From contig JAEZIA010000288.1 in the NCBI GenBank assembly GCA_023416315.1, forward strand, positions 1 to 8,793: 8,793 nucleotides of DNA, written 5' to 3'. This document shows positions 1-8,269 of this stretch, one piece after another. This DNA is from Actinomycetes bacterium. Its GTDB lineage: Bacteria; Actinomycetota; Actinomycetes; Mycobacteriales; Mycobacteriaceae. The notes under the pieces were generated by a model. It saw only the letters and a list, made by a program, of their open reading frames with translations. It was not told where the DNA came from and did no database searches. Both the position numbers and the translations under genes were made by a program. How positions within the stretch are numbered: position 1 is the stretch's first letter; every line of letters starts with the position of its first letter.

Positions 1-1
1 C

Positions 2-1735
2 TCCGCGGTGGGGCCGACCGAGGACGACGACTCCCCGCCCGCGGCGCTGTGGCTGCTGCCCGCCGCGGGCGGGGAGTCCGTCTCGCTGGCTGAGCTGCCT
101 GCCGGTATCAGTGCCGTGCGGACCGCCAGCAGCGCGCCCGTCGTCGTGATCGCCGCGCCGCTGCTGCCGTCGTCGGACACCGTCGACGACGAACGCCGGC
201 TGCGAAAACTCCGCAAAGACAACAAGATCAGCGCGATCCTGCACACCGGATATCCGGTGCGGCACTGGGACAAGGATCTCGGCCCGGAGGAGACCCACCT
301 GTTCCGCGTCGCCGCCGACGGCGAGCTCACCGACGTCACCCGCCGGCCGGGGCCCGCGCTCGGCGACGCGGATTTCGCCGTCAGTCCCGACGGCACCTTC
401 GCGGTCGCGACGTGGCGGGTGCCCGCGCCGCGGGCGGCGTTGCGATCGGTTCTGATGCGCATCGACCTGCAGACCGGCGAGCGCGAAGTGATCGCCGAGG
501 ATCCCGCCGCCGACCTGGAGCACCCGGCGATCTCGCCGGACGGCACCGCGGTGGCGTTCACCCGCGAGACCGCCTCGACACCGCAGCACGCTCCCCGAAT
601 CACCCTGTGCCACTTGTCTCTCGGTGCGGGGGAGTGGACGCAACTGGCCACCGACTGGGACCGCTGGCCGGCGTCGGTGACGTGGACCGATGACGGCGCC
701 GCACTGCTGGTCACCGCCGACGACAACGGCAGGCACCCGATCTACGAGATCGGACTCGACGGCGGCGTGCGCCGAATCACCGCCGACGACCACAGCTACA
801 CCGACGTCATCGGCGCGCCCGGCGGCGTCATCTATGCGCTGCGCACCTCCTACGCCGCACCGCCGCACCCGGTGCGCATCGACCGCACCGGTGTGGTGAC
901 CGTGCTGCCGTGCATGGACATGCCGGAACTACCGGGCGAACTGACCGAGATCGTCGCCACTGCCGCCGACGGCACCCCGGTCCGGTCCTGGCTGGTATTG
1001 CCGGCGACCGAGCCCGCACCGCTGCTGCTGTGGATCCACGGCGGCCCGCTGGGCAGCTGGAATGTGTGGTCGTGGCGGTGGAATCCGTGGCTGATGGCGG
1101 CGCGCGGGTACGCGGTGCTGCTGCCCGATCCCGCCTTGTCCACCGGCTACGGCCAGGACTTCATTCAGCGCGGCTGGGGTGCCTGGGGCGGTCCGCCGTA
1201 CGAGGACCTGATGGCGGCCGTCGACGCCGCGGTGGCCGACCCCCGCATCGATGCGTCTCGCACCGCGGCGATGGGCGGCTCCTTCGGCGGTTACATGGCG
1301 AACTGGGTGGCCGGACACACCGACCGGTTCGCGGCGATCGTGACCCACGCCAGCCTCTGGGCGCTCGACCAGTTCGGACCGACCACCGACGGTGCCTACT
1401 ATTGGGCGAGGGAGATGACACCGGCGATGGCACAAGCGAATTCGCCACACCGTTTCGTCGAGCACATCACCACCCCGATGCTGGTTATCCACGGCGACAA
1501 GGACTACCGGGTGCCGATCGGGGAGGCGCTGCGACTGTGGTACGAGCTGCTGACCGAATCCGGGCTGCCCGCCGCCGACGACGGCACCTCGGCGCACCGA
1601 TTCCTTTACTTCCCGTCGGAGAACCACTGGGTGCTCTCACCGCAGCACACGAAGATCTGGTACCAGGTGGTCACCGCGTTTCTCGGTGAGCACGTGCTGG
1701 GGGAGCGGGCGCAGTTCCCGGACACGTTGGGCTGA
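2..1735 (+). CDS. S9-family prolyl oligopeptidase-like serine peptidase (5' partial)
   Basis: Serine peptidase/acyl-peptide hydrolase of MEROPS family S9, predicted to cleave short peptides; probably cytoplasmic. The frame is open to the left edge. A GTG at 8 could start it, but the translation before it is also open (Ser-Ala) and the usual opening strand of the propeller domain is missing, so I infer the true start lies outside the window. Numbering from that GTG: residues 1-320 form a beta-propeller-like region with repeated SPDG-type motifs (FAVSPDGTFAV, HPAISPDGTAV); 320-575 are the alpha/beta hydrolase domain. HGGP (344-347) supplies the oxyanion region. The nucleophile is Ser425 in GGSFGG, with Asp499 in HGDKDYRVP and His540 in SENHW completing the triad. 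Residues 375-382 read PALSTGYG where many S9 enzymes have NYRGSTGYG. The stop is 23 nt before the next gene's ATG. The natural substrate is unknown. Confidence 0.9.
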   Translation, partial: SAVGPTEDDDSPPAALWLLPAAGGESVSLAELPAGISAVRTASSAPVVVIAAPLLPSSDTVDDERRLRKLRKDNKISAILHTGYPVRHWDKDLGPEETHLFRVAADGELTDVTRRPGPALGDADFAVSPDGTFAVATWRVPAPRAALRSVLMRIDLQTGEREVIAEDPAADLEHPAISPDGTAVAFTRETASTPQHAPRITLCHLSLGAGEWTQLATDWDRWPASVTWTDDGAALLVTADDNGRHPIYEIGLDGGVRRITADDHSYTDVIGAPGGVIYALRTSYAAPPHPVRIDRTGVVTVLPCMDMPELPGELTEIVATAADGTPVRSWLVLPATEPAPLLLWIHGGPLGSWNVWSWRWNPWLMAARGYAVLLPDPALSTGYGQDFIQRGWGAWGGPPYEDLMAAVDAAVADPRIDASRTAAMGGSFGGYMANWVAGHTDRFAAIVTHASLWALDQFGPTTDGAYYWAREMTPAMAQANSPHRFVEHITTPMLVIHGDKDYRVPIGEALRLWYELLTESGLPAADDGTSAHRFLYFPSENHWVLSPQHTKIWYQVVTAFLGEHVLGERAQFPDTLG

Positions 1736-1745
1736 ACCGTCCCGG

Positions 1746-1751
1746 TATGTT
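1746..1751 (+). promoter_or_regulatory. Putative -10 box (TATGTT) for a leaderless transcript
   Basis: TATGTT fits the mycobacterial SigA -10 consensus TANNNT. Seven bases separate it from the ATG at 1759, the normal distance from a -10 box to a transcription start, so the mRNA could begin at the A of the start codon. There is no purine-rich Shine-Dalgarno sequence here and no convincing -35. The competing ATG at 1747 lies inside the hexamer and would not be transcribed from this promoter. Confidence 0.5.
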
Positions 1752-1758
1752 GGCGCTC

Positions 1759-3018
1759 ATGACGGCAGCGCAGCGGGAATTCGACATCGTCGTATACGGG
1801 GCCACCGGATTCGTCGGCAAGCTCACCGCCGACTACCTGGCCCGCAACGGCGGTGATATCCGCGTCGCGCTGGCAGGCCGGTCCCCGGAGAAGCTGCTGG
1901 CCGTGCGGCAGACCCTTGGCGAGTCGGCGCAGGACTGGCCGATCCTGACCGCCGACGCCGCCTCCCCGTCGTCACTGGCCGACATGGCCGCCCGCACCCG
2001 GGTGGTGATCACCACCGTCGGTCCGTACACCCGCTACGGCCTGCCGTTGGTGGCCGCCTGCGCCGCGGCGGGCACCGACTATGCCGACCTCACCGGCGAG
2101 GCGATGTTCGTGCGGCAGAGCATCGACGACTACCACAAGCAAGCGGTCGATACCGGCGCGCGGATCGTGCACGCCTGCGGATTCGATTCCATCCCTTCGG
2201 ATATGAGCGTGTTCGCGCTCTACCGGCGGGCCCAGCGCGATGGCACCGGCGAACTCGGCGACACCGACTTCGTGTTGCGCGGCTTCTCCGGCGGAGTGTC
2301 GGGCGGCACCGTCGCGTCGATGATCGAGGTGTTCCGCGCGTCCTCCAACGACCCCAACACCCGGCGCATGCTCGAAGATCCGTACACGCTCACCCAGGAT
2401 CGGGCCGCCGAGCCCGAACTCGGCCCGCAGCCCGACCTGCCCTGGCGGCGCGGCCGCGAGATCGCGCCCGAACTGGCGGGTGTGTGGACCACCGGCTTCG
2501 TGATGGCGATGTACAACACCCGGATCGTGCGGCGCAGCAATGCGCTTTTGCACTACGCCTACGGGCGCCGGCTGCGCTACGCGGAGTACATGAGCGTCGG
2601 CTCGTCGGTTGCCGCGCCGGTGGTGTCGGCGGTGGCGAGCGCGGCCAACAACGGCGCGGTCGCGCTGGGCAGCCGGTTCTTCCGGTTCCTGCCGCGCCGG
2701 GCGGTGGAACGTATCGCGCCCAAGCCCGGCACCGGCCCCAGCGAGCAGACCCGCGACCGCGGCTACTACCGCGCCGAGACCTACACGACCACCACGACCG
2801 GTGCGCGCTACCGCGCAACGATCGCCCAACAGGGTGATCCGGGTTACAAAGCCACCGCGGTGATGCTTGGCGAATGCGGCCTTGCGCTGGCCCTCGACCG
2901 CGACAAGCTGTCGGATCTGCGGGGGGTCCTGACCCCCGCCGCGGCCATGGGCGATGCCCTGCTCGACCGGTTCGGTCCTGCCGGGATCTCCCTGGAGACG
3001 GTCCGCCTCGACGGCTGA
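1759..3018 (+). CDS. Saccharopine dehydrogenase-like NAD(P)-binding protein, Rv2449c / trans-acting enoyl reductase family
   Basis: A 419-residue protein with an N-terminal Rossmann fold: YGATGFVG (residues 13-20) gives the GxxGxxG dinucleotide-binding loop. Other conserved blocks are TVGPYTRYG (86-94) and ACGFDSIPSD (139-148). It closely resembles M. tuberculosis Rv2449c as I remember it, also 419 residues, and is a paralogue-type relative of Rv2953, the trans-acting enoyl reductase of phthiocerol/phenolphthiocerol lipid synthesis. The catalytic role of the Rv2449c branch is, to my knowledge, not settled, so oxidoreductase action on a lipid substrate is inference. I chose ATG 1759 over the in-frame ATG at 1747 because it gives the family length and begins 7 nt after a -10 box; 1747 would add only MLAL. 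The C-terminus (RGVLTPAAAMGDALLDR) is well conserved. The gene lies 26 nt before valS. Confidence 0.88.
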   Translation: MTAAQREFDIVVYGATGFVGKLTADYLARNGGDIRVALAGRSPEKLLAVRQTLGESAQDWPILTADAASPSSLADMAARTRVVITTVGPYTRYGLPLVAACAAAGTDYADLTGEAMFVRQSIDDYHKQAVDTGARIVHACGFDSIPSDMSVFALYRRAQRDGTGELGDTDFVLRGFSGGVSGGTVASMIEVFRASSNDPNTRRMLEDPYTLTQDRAAEPELGPQPDLPWRRGREIAPELAGVWTTGFVMAMYNTRIVRRSNALLHYAYGRRLRYAEYMSVGSSVAAPVVSAVASAANNGAVALGSRFFRFLPRRAVERIAPKPGTGPSEQTRDRGYYRAETYTTTTTGARYRATIAQQGDPGYKATAVMLGECGLALALDRDKLSDLRGVLTPAAAMGDALLDRFGPAGISLETVRLDG

Positions 3019-3032
3019 TCGGCGCCCCTTCC

Positions 3033-3038
3033 TAGAAT
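3033..3038 (+). promoter_or_regulatory. Putative -10 box (TAGAAT) for leaderless valS mRNA
   Basis: TAGAAT differs from TATAAT by one base and lies 6 nt before the valS GTG at 3045. A start site 6-7 nt downstream would put the mRNA 5' end at or next to the start codon. A weak -35-like TCGACG lies at 3008-3013 with a long 19-nt spacer. No Shine-Dalgarno sequence is present in the 26-nt gap, which fits leaderless initiation. Confidence 0.6.
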
Positions 3039-3044
3039 TGTCGA

Positions 3045-5707
<2,663 letters not shown>

Positions 5708-5711
<4 letters not shown>

Positions 5712-7111
5712 CCCAGCCGCCGACGCCCGACGAGATCGCCGCACTGCTGCAGGTGGAGCACCTGCTCGACCAGCGCTGGCCGGAAACCAAACTCGAACCC
5801 AGCACCGCGCGCATCGAGGCGCTGATGGAAATGCTGGGCTCCCCGCAGCGCAGCTACCCGAGCATCCACATCGCCGGCACCAACGGCAAGACGTCGGTGG
5901 CCCGCATCATCGATGCACTGCTGACCGCGTTCAGTCGCCGCACGGGCCGCACCACCAGCCCGCACCTGCAGTCGGCGGTCGAGCGCATCGCCATCGACAA
6001 CGAACCCCTCAGCCCGGCCCGCTACGTCGAGGTCTACCGGGAGATCGAGCCGTTCGTGCAGCTCGTCGACGCCCAGTCCGAAGCTGCGGGCGGCCCGGCG
6101 ATGAGCAAGTTCGAGGTGCTGACCGCGATGGCGTTCGCCGCGTTCGCCGACGCACCCGTCGACATCGCCGTCGTCGAGGTCGGGATGGGTGGCCGCTGGG
6201 ACGCCACCAACGTCGTCGACGCGCCGGTCGCGGTGATCACCCCGATCGGCATCGACCACGCCGAGTACCTCGGTGACACCATCGGCGAGATCGCCGCCGA
6301 GAAGGCAGGCATCATCGGCGCGCCCCGCGGCGAGCTGGTGCCCACCGACACCGTCGCGGTGATCGGCCGTCAGGCCCCCGAAGCGATGGAAGTGCTTCTC
6401 GCCCAAGCGGTTCGGTCCGATGCCGCGGTGGCCCGCGAGGATTCCGAGTTCGCGGTGCTCGGCCGCCAGGTCGCCGTCGGCGGACAGGTGCTGCAGCTGC
6501 AGGGCCTCGGCGGGGTGTACTCCGACATCTTCCTGCCGCTGCACGGCGAACATCAGGCCCACAACGCGGTCGTCGCGCTCGCCGCGGTCGAGGCGTTCTT
6601 CGGCGCGGGCGCCGACCGGCAGCTGGACATCGACACGGTGCGGGCCGGCTTCGCCGCCGCGGCCAGCCCCGGCCGGCTCGAGCGGATGCGCAGCGCGCCC
6701 ACGGTGTTCCTCGACGCCGCCCACAACCCGGCAGGCGCCGCCGCGCTGGCCGAGGCGCTGTCGTCGGAATTCGATTTCCGCTTCCTCGTCGGTGTGCTGT
6801 CGCTGATGGGGGACAAGGACGTCACCGGCATCCTCACCGCGCTGGAGCCGGCGTTCGACCAGATCGTCGTCACCCACAACGGCTCGCCGCGCGCACTGGA
6901 GGTCGACGCCCTGGCGTTGCGGGCCGAGGAGATCTTCGGACCCGACCGGGTGGCACGGGCCGATACGCTGCCCGACGCCATCGAGGTCGCCACCGCCCTG
7001 GTCGAGGACTCCGCGGCCGAAGAAGGGTTCGCCGGGGCCGGGATCGTGATCACCGGATCCGTGGTGACCGCAGGCGCCGCGCGCACGCTGTTCGGGAAGG
7101 ACCCCCAATGA
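5708..7111 (+). CDS. folC: Bifunctional folylpolyglutamate synthase / dihydrofolate synthase
   Basis: Mur-ligase-family enzyme that joins glutamate to dihydropteroate and then extends the gamma-glutamyl tail of folates, using ATP, in the cytoplasm. It has 467 residues. The ATP-binding loop is AGTNGKTS (56-63). The FolC signature EVGMGGRWDATNV spans 157-169. EKAGI places Lys199 where the family has its carbamylated, magnesium-linked lysine. The C-terminal domain has DAAHNPAG (336-343), the conserved HN motif. SYPSIHIAGTNGK and FGAGA/SPGRLERM regions closely match M. tuberculosis FolC (Rv2447c) as I recall it, although that protein has a slightly longer N-terminus. ATG 5708 overlaps the valS stop as ATGA and has no good Shine-Dalgarno sequence, so translation probably depends on re-initiation after valS. 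FolC is relevant to resistance to para-aminosalicylic acid in M. tuberculosis (known); nothing here suggests altered active-site residues. Confidence 0.97.
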
Positions 7112-7506
7112 GCGACACGCCCGCAGCGCCGGCGCCTCCGGACCCCTGGAAGAGTTTCCGCGGCGTCATGGCAGGCACCCTGATCCTCGAGGCGATCGTG
7201 GTGCTGCTGGCACTGCCGGTGGTGAACATGGTCGGCGGCGGACTGACCGCCTGGTCGACGGCCTACCTGGTCGGTTTTGCGGTGTTTCTGATACTGCTGG
7301 CCGGCGTGCAGGGCAGGCCGTATGCGATCTGGCTGAACCTCGGTGTGCAGCTCATTCTGGTCGCCGGCTTCATCGTGTACCCGGCCGTGGGCATGATCGG
7401 GCTGCTGTTCGTGGTGGTGTGGGGAATCCTCGCCTACCTGCGCGCCGAGGTGCTGCGCAGGCAGCGGCAGGGGCGACTGCCCGGCCAGCAGCAGCCAAGT
7501 GACTGA
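7108..7506 (+). CDS. DUF4233 family four-helix membrane protein (Rv2446c-like)
   Basis: A 132-residue protein of unknown function. The N-terminus is proline/alanine-rich (PAAPAPPDPW, residues 5-14) and is followed by the conserved stretch KSFRGVMAGTLILEA. I see four hydrophobic segments at about 20-42, 51-67, 73-91 and 94-111, then a basic and glutamine-rich tail (RAEVLRRQRQGR, 112-123). The positive tail suggests a cytoplasmic C-terminus and, with four helices, a cytoplasmic N-terminus. No catalytic motif is visible. The start overlaps the folC stop as ATGA and has an SD-like GGGAAGGA at 7094-7101. Its fixed place between folC and ndk in mycobacteria, as I recall it, argues for a conserved role, but I would not infer folate transport from position alone. 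Confidence 0.9.
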   Translation: MSDTPAAPAPPDPWKSFRGVMAGTLILEAIVVLLALPVVNMVGGGLTAWSTAYLVGFAVFLILLAGVQGRPYAIWLNLGVQLILVAGFIVYPAVGMIGLLFVVVWGILAYLRAEVLRRQRQGRLPGQQQPSD

Positions 7507-7510
7507 CGGG

Positions 7511-7516
7511 TACGCT
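7511..7516 (+). promoter_or_regulatory. Weak candidate -10 box (TACGCT) upstream of ndk
   Basis: TACGCT fits TANNNT in the 68-nt gap before ndk and would give a 5' UTR of about 50 nt carrying the Shine-Dalgarno sequence. I find no -35 element at the right distance and no extended -10, so ndk may also be read through from the folC unit. Confidence 0.3.
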
Positions 7517-7557
7517 TTCCGCCGGGCTGCGTCGGCGACGACGGCAGCGAAGCGATG

Positions 7558-7565
7558 AGGAGGAG
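7558..7565 (+). promoter_or_regulatory. Strong ribosome binding site of ndk (AGGAGGAG)
   Basis: AGGAGGAG is highly complementary to the 16S rRNA 3' end and ends 9 nt before ATG 7575, fixing the ndk start. It is the strongest Shine-Dalgarno sequence in the window, in contrast to the SD-less starts at 1759, 3045 and 5708. Confidence 0.85.
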
Positions 7566-7574
7566 CGGCGCCTG

Positions 7575-7985
7575 ATGAGTGAGCGGACCCTGGTTCTGAT
7601 CAAGCCCGACGGCGTGCAACGGCAGGTCGTCGGAGAGATCATCAGCCGTATCGAACGCAAGGGTCTGTCGCTGGCTGCCCTGGAGCTCAAGGAAGTCAGT
7701 GACGAGCTGGCCCGCGCGCACTACGCCGAGCACGAGGGCAAGCCGTTCTTCGACTCGCTGCTCGAGTTCATCACCTCCGGCAAGGTCGTCGCGGCGGTCC
7801 TCGAGGGCCCCCGCGCCATCGCGGCGTTCCGGCAGCTCGCCGGTGGCACCGACCCCGTCGACAAGGCCACTCCCGGCACCATCCGCGGCGACTTCGGCCT
7901 GGAAACCCAGTTCAATCTCGTGCACGGCTCGGACTCCCCGGAGTCGGCCGAACGCGAGATCAGCCTCTGGTTTCCCGACTTCTGA
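7575..7985 (+). CDS. ndk: Nucleoside diphosphate kinase
   Basis: Transfers the gamma-phosphate of ATP to other nucleoside diphosphates through a phosphohistidine intermediate, keeping NTP and dNTP pools balanced in the cytoplasm. The 136 residues are full length for the compact bacterial form. ERTLVLIKPDGVQR (residues 3-16) is the family's opening strand with its catalytic lysine. HYAEHEGKPFF, GTIRGDFG and the active-site motif NLVHGSDS follow, with the phosphorylated His at 117; the protein ends ISLWFPDF. The LETQFN stretch before the active site, where many NDKs have GRN, is also what I recall in M. tuberculosis Ndk, so it is a lineage trait and not damage. The start is fixed by the strong SD at 7558-7565. 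The next gene, rne, begins 284 nt downstream in the same direction. No U-tract terminator follows ndk. Confidence 0.98.
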   Translation: MSERTLVLIKPDGVQRQVVGEIISRIERKGLSLAALELKEVSDELARAHYAEHEGKPFFDSLLEFITSGKVVAAVLEGPRAIAAFRQLAGGTDPVDKATPGTIRGDFGLETQFNLVHGSDSPESAEREISLWFPDF

Positions 7986-8028
7986 TCCCACTTCCCGGGC
8001 CACTGTCGTCCGAACCGGCCCCGCGGTG

Positions 8029-8037
8029 TGGGATACT
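8029..8037 (+). promoter_or_regulatory. Extended -10 promoter of rne (TGG-GATACT)
   Basis: GATACT (8032-8037) matches TATAAT at four of six positions and is preceded directly by TGG, the TGN extended -10 element that compensates for a poor -35. The region 16-19 nt upstream has no TTGACA-like hexamer. Transcription is predicted to begin around 8044-8046, giving an rne leader of roughly 225 nt. The position is inferred; no start-site data are available here. Confidence 0.5.
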
Positions 8038-8042
8038 GGCTG

Positions 8043-8067
8043 CGGATGAGCCCTCAAAGCCCATCCG
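8043..8067 (+). promoter_or_regulatory. Predicted stem-loop at the 5' end of the rne leader
   Basis: CGGATG (8043-8048) pairs perfectly with CATCCG (8062-8067) around a 13-nt loop. If transcription starts at 8044-8046, part of the 5' arm forms the very 5' end of the mRNA. A 5'-terminal stem is known in other bacteria to hinder 5'-end-dependent decay. The arm also contains the ATG at 8046. Confidence 0.35.
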
Positions 8068-8072
8068 GATGA
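8046..8072 (+). CDS. Putative 8-codon leader ORF upstream of rne (uORF1)
   Basis: ATG at 8046 opens an 8-codon frame reading MSPQSPSG. The ATG lies 8 nt after the GATACT box, so the transcript may begin at or within two bases of it, and it would then be read as a leaderless ORF. There is no Shine-Dalgarno sequence. Its TGA (8070-8072) overlaps the ATG of the next small frame as ATGA. The frame is too short for any coding statistics, and its reality depends on the transcription start. Confidence 0.3.
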   Translation: MSPQSPSG

Positions 8073-8212
8073 AGACTTACGACGTGCGCGACCACCGCAT
8101 GGTGCGGCGCCGACCGTCACAGCCGTCATTCAGCCAGGCACCGAGCGCGTTCGCTACGAGCCGTTCGGAGCGAGACCATAAACAAGCCCGGGGGAAGTTA
8201 CCGGGCACATAG
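8069..8212 (+). CDS. Putative 47-aa basic small protein in the rne leader
   Basis: ATG 8069 to TAG 8210-8212 encodes 47 residues, beginning MKTYDVRDHRMVRRRPS and ending RGKLPGT. It is Arg- and Ser-rich, with 11 Lys/Arg against 4 Asp/Glu, and has no hydrophobic segment or recognised domain. About 33 of 46 codons after ATG end in G or C, lower than in the flanking genes, and the last dozen codons look least coding-like. No SD precedes it; translation would rely on the ATGA overlap with the 8-codon frame. It lies in the same frame as rne but is separated from it by TAG (8210) and TGA (8258), so it is not an N-terminal extension of RNase E. It could be a leader peptide, a true small protein or a chance frame. 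Confidence 0.3.
   Translation: MKTYDVRDHRMVRRRPSQPSFSQAPSAFATSRSERDHKQARGKLPGT
8093..8107 (+). promoter_or_regulatory. Small inverted repeat in the rne leader
   Basis: CCGCA (8095-8099) and TGCGG (8103-8107) can pair around a 3-nt loop. The same bases also allow CACC (8093-8096) to pair with GGTG (8101-8104) around GCAT. The stem is short and in GC-rich DNA could arise by chance. Confidence 0.25.
8184..8206 (+). promoter_or_regulatory. Stem-loop A of the rne leader
   Basis: GCCCGG (8186-8191) pairs with CCGGGC (8201-8206) around a 9-nt loop, GGGAAGTTA. It sits in the last codons of the putative 47-aa frame, 4 nt before its TAG. Its 5' arm belongs to AAGCCC (8184-8189) and GCCCGGGGG (8186-8194), both repeated further downstream, so it can compete with stem-loop B. 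It is preceded by an A-rich, apparently unpaired run (ACCATAAACAA, 8175-8185). Confidence 0.4.
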
Positions 8213-8215
8213 CGG

Positions 8216-8258
8216 AAGCCCTCGCGTGGCCGCGTCGAAAGGACGCGCCCGGGGGCTT
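8216..8258 (+). promoter_or_regulatory. Compound stem-loop B abutting the rne ribosome binding site
   Basis: The outer stem pairs AAGCCC (8216-8221) with GGGCTT (8253-8258). The inner hairpin pairs CGCGTC (8231-8236) with GACGCG (8242-8247) around GAAAG. The structure ends one base before the rne Shine-Dalgarno sequence. The 3' part, GCCCGGGGGCTT (8247-8258), can instead pair with AAGCCC at 8184-8189 or CCGGGC at 8201-8206. There is no U-tract, so it is not an intrinsic terminator. Confidence 0.4.
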
Positions 8259-8264
8259 GAGGAG
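8259..8264 (+). promoter_or_regulatory. Ribosome binding site of rne (GAGGAG)
   Basis: GAGGAG ends 5 nt before GTG 8270. An in-frame TGA at 8258-8260 overlaps its first bases and rules out any earlier in-frame start, so GTG 8270 is the first usable rne start. Confidence 0.8.
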
Positions 8265-8269
8265 AATAC

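Noticed and set aside
929..1627. Long open frames on the minus strand and other frames across the peptidase, valS and folC genes, up to 575 codons (for example 5381-7108 on the minus strand).
   Set aside because: They are antisense or out-of-frame shadows of strongly identified genes. Long spurious frames are expected in GC-rich coding DNA, and their translations are Arg/Gly/Ala/His-rich with no recognisable domain.
2921..2937. Near-perfect palindrome GGGGGTCCTGACCCCC near the end of the Rv2449c-like gene, considered as a terminator or operator.
   Set aside because: It has no U-tract, lies 80 nt inside the coding sequence, and encodes the conserved residues LRGVLTP, so codon and protein constraint explain it adequately.
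3019..3044. T-box or other amino-acid-responsive leader for valS.
   Set aside because: The gap is only 26 nt and a -10 box sits next to the start codon, leaving no space for a T-box RNA.
7986..8030. Intrinsic terminator between ndk and rne.
   Set aside because: No stable GC stem followed by a run of T is present. Such terminators are rare in mycobacteria, and read-through from ndk into rne cannot be excluded.
8213..8269. Upstream in-frame extension of RNase E joining the 47-codon frame to rne.
   Set aside because: TAG at 8210-8212 and TGA at 8258-8260 interrupt the frame, and GTG 8270 has a well-placed GAGGAG site.
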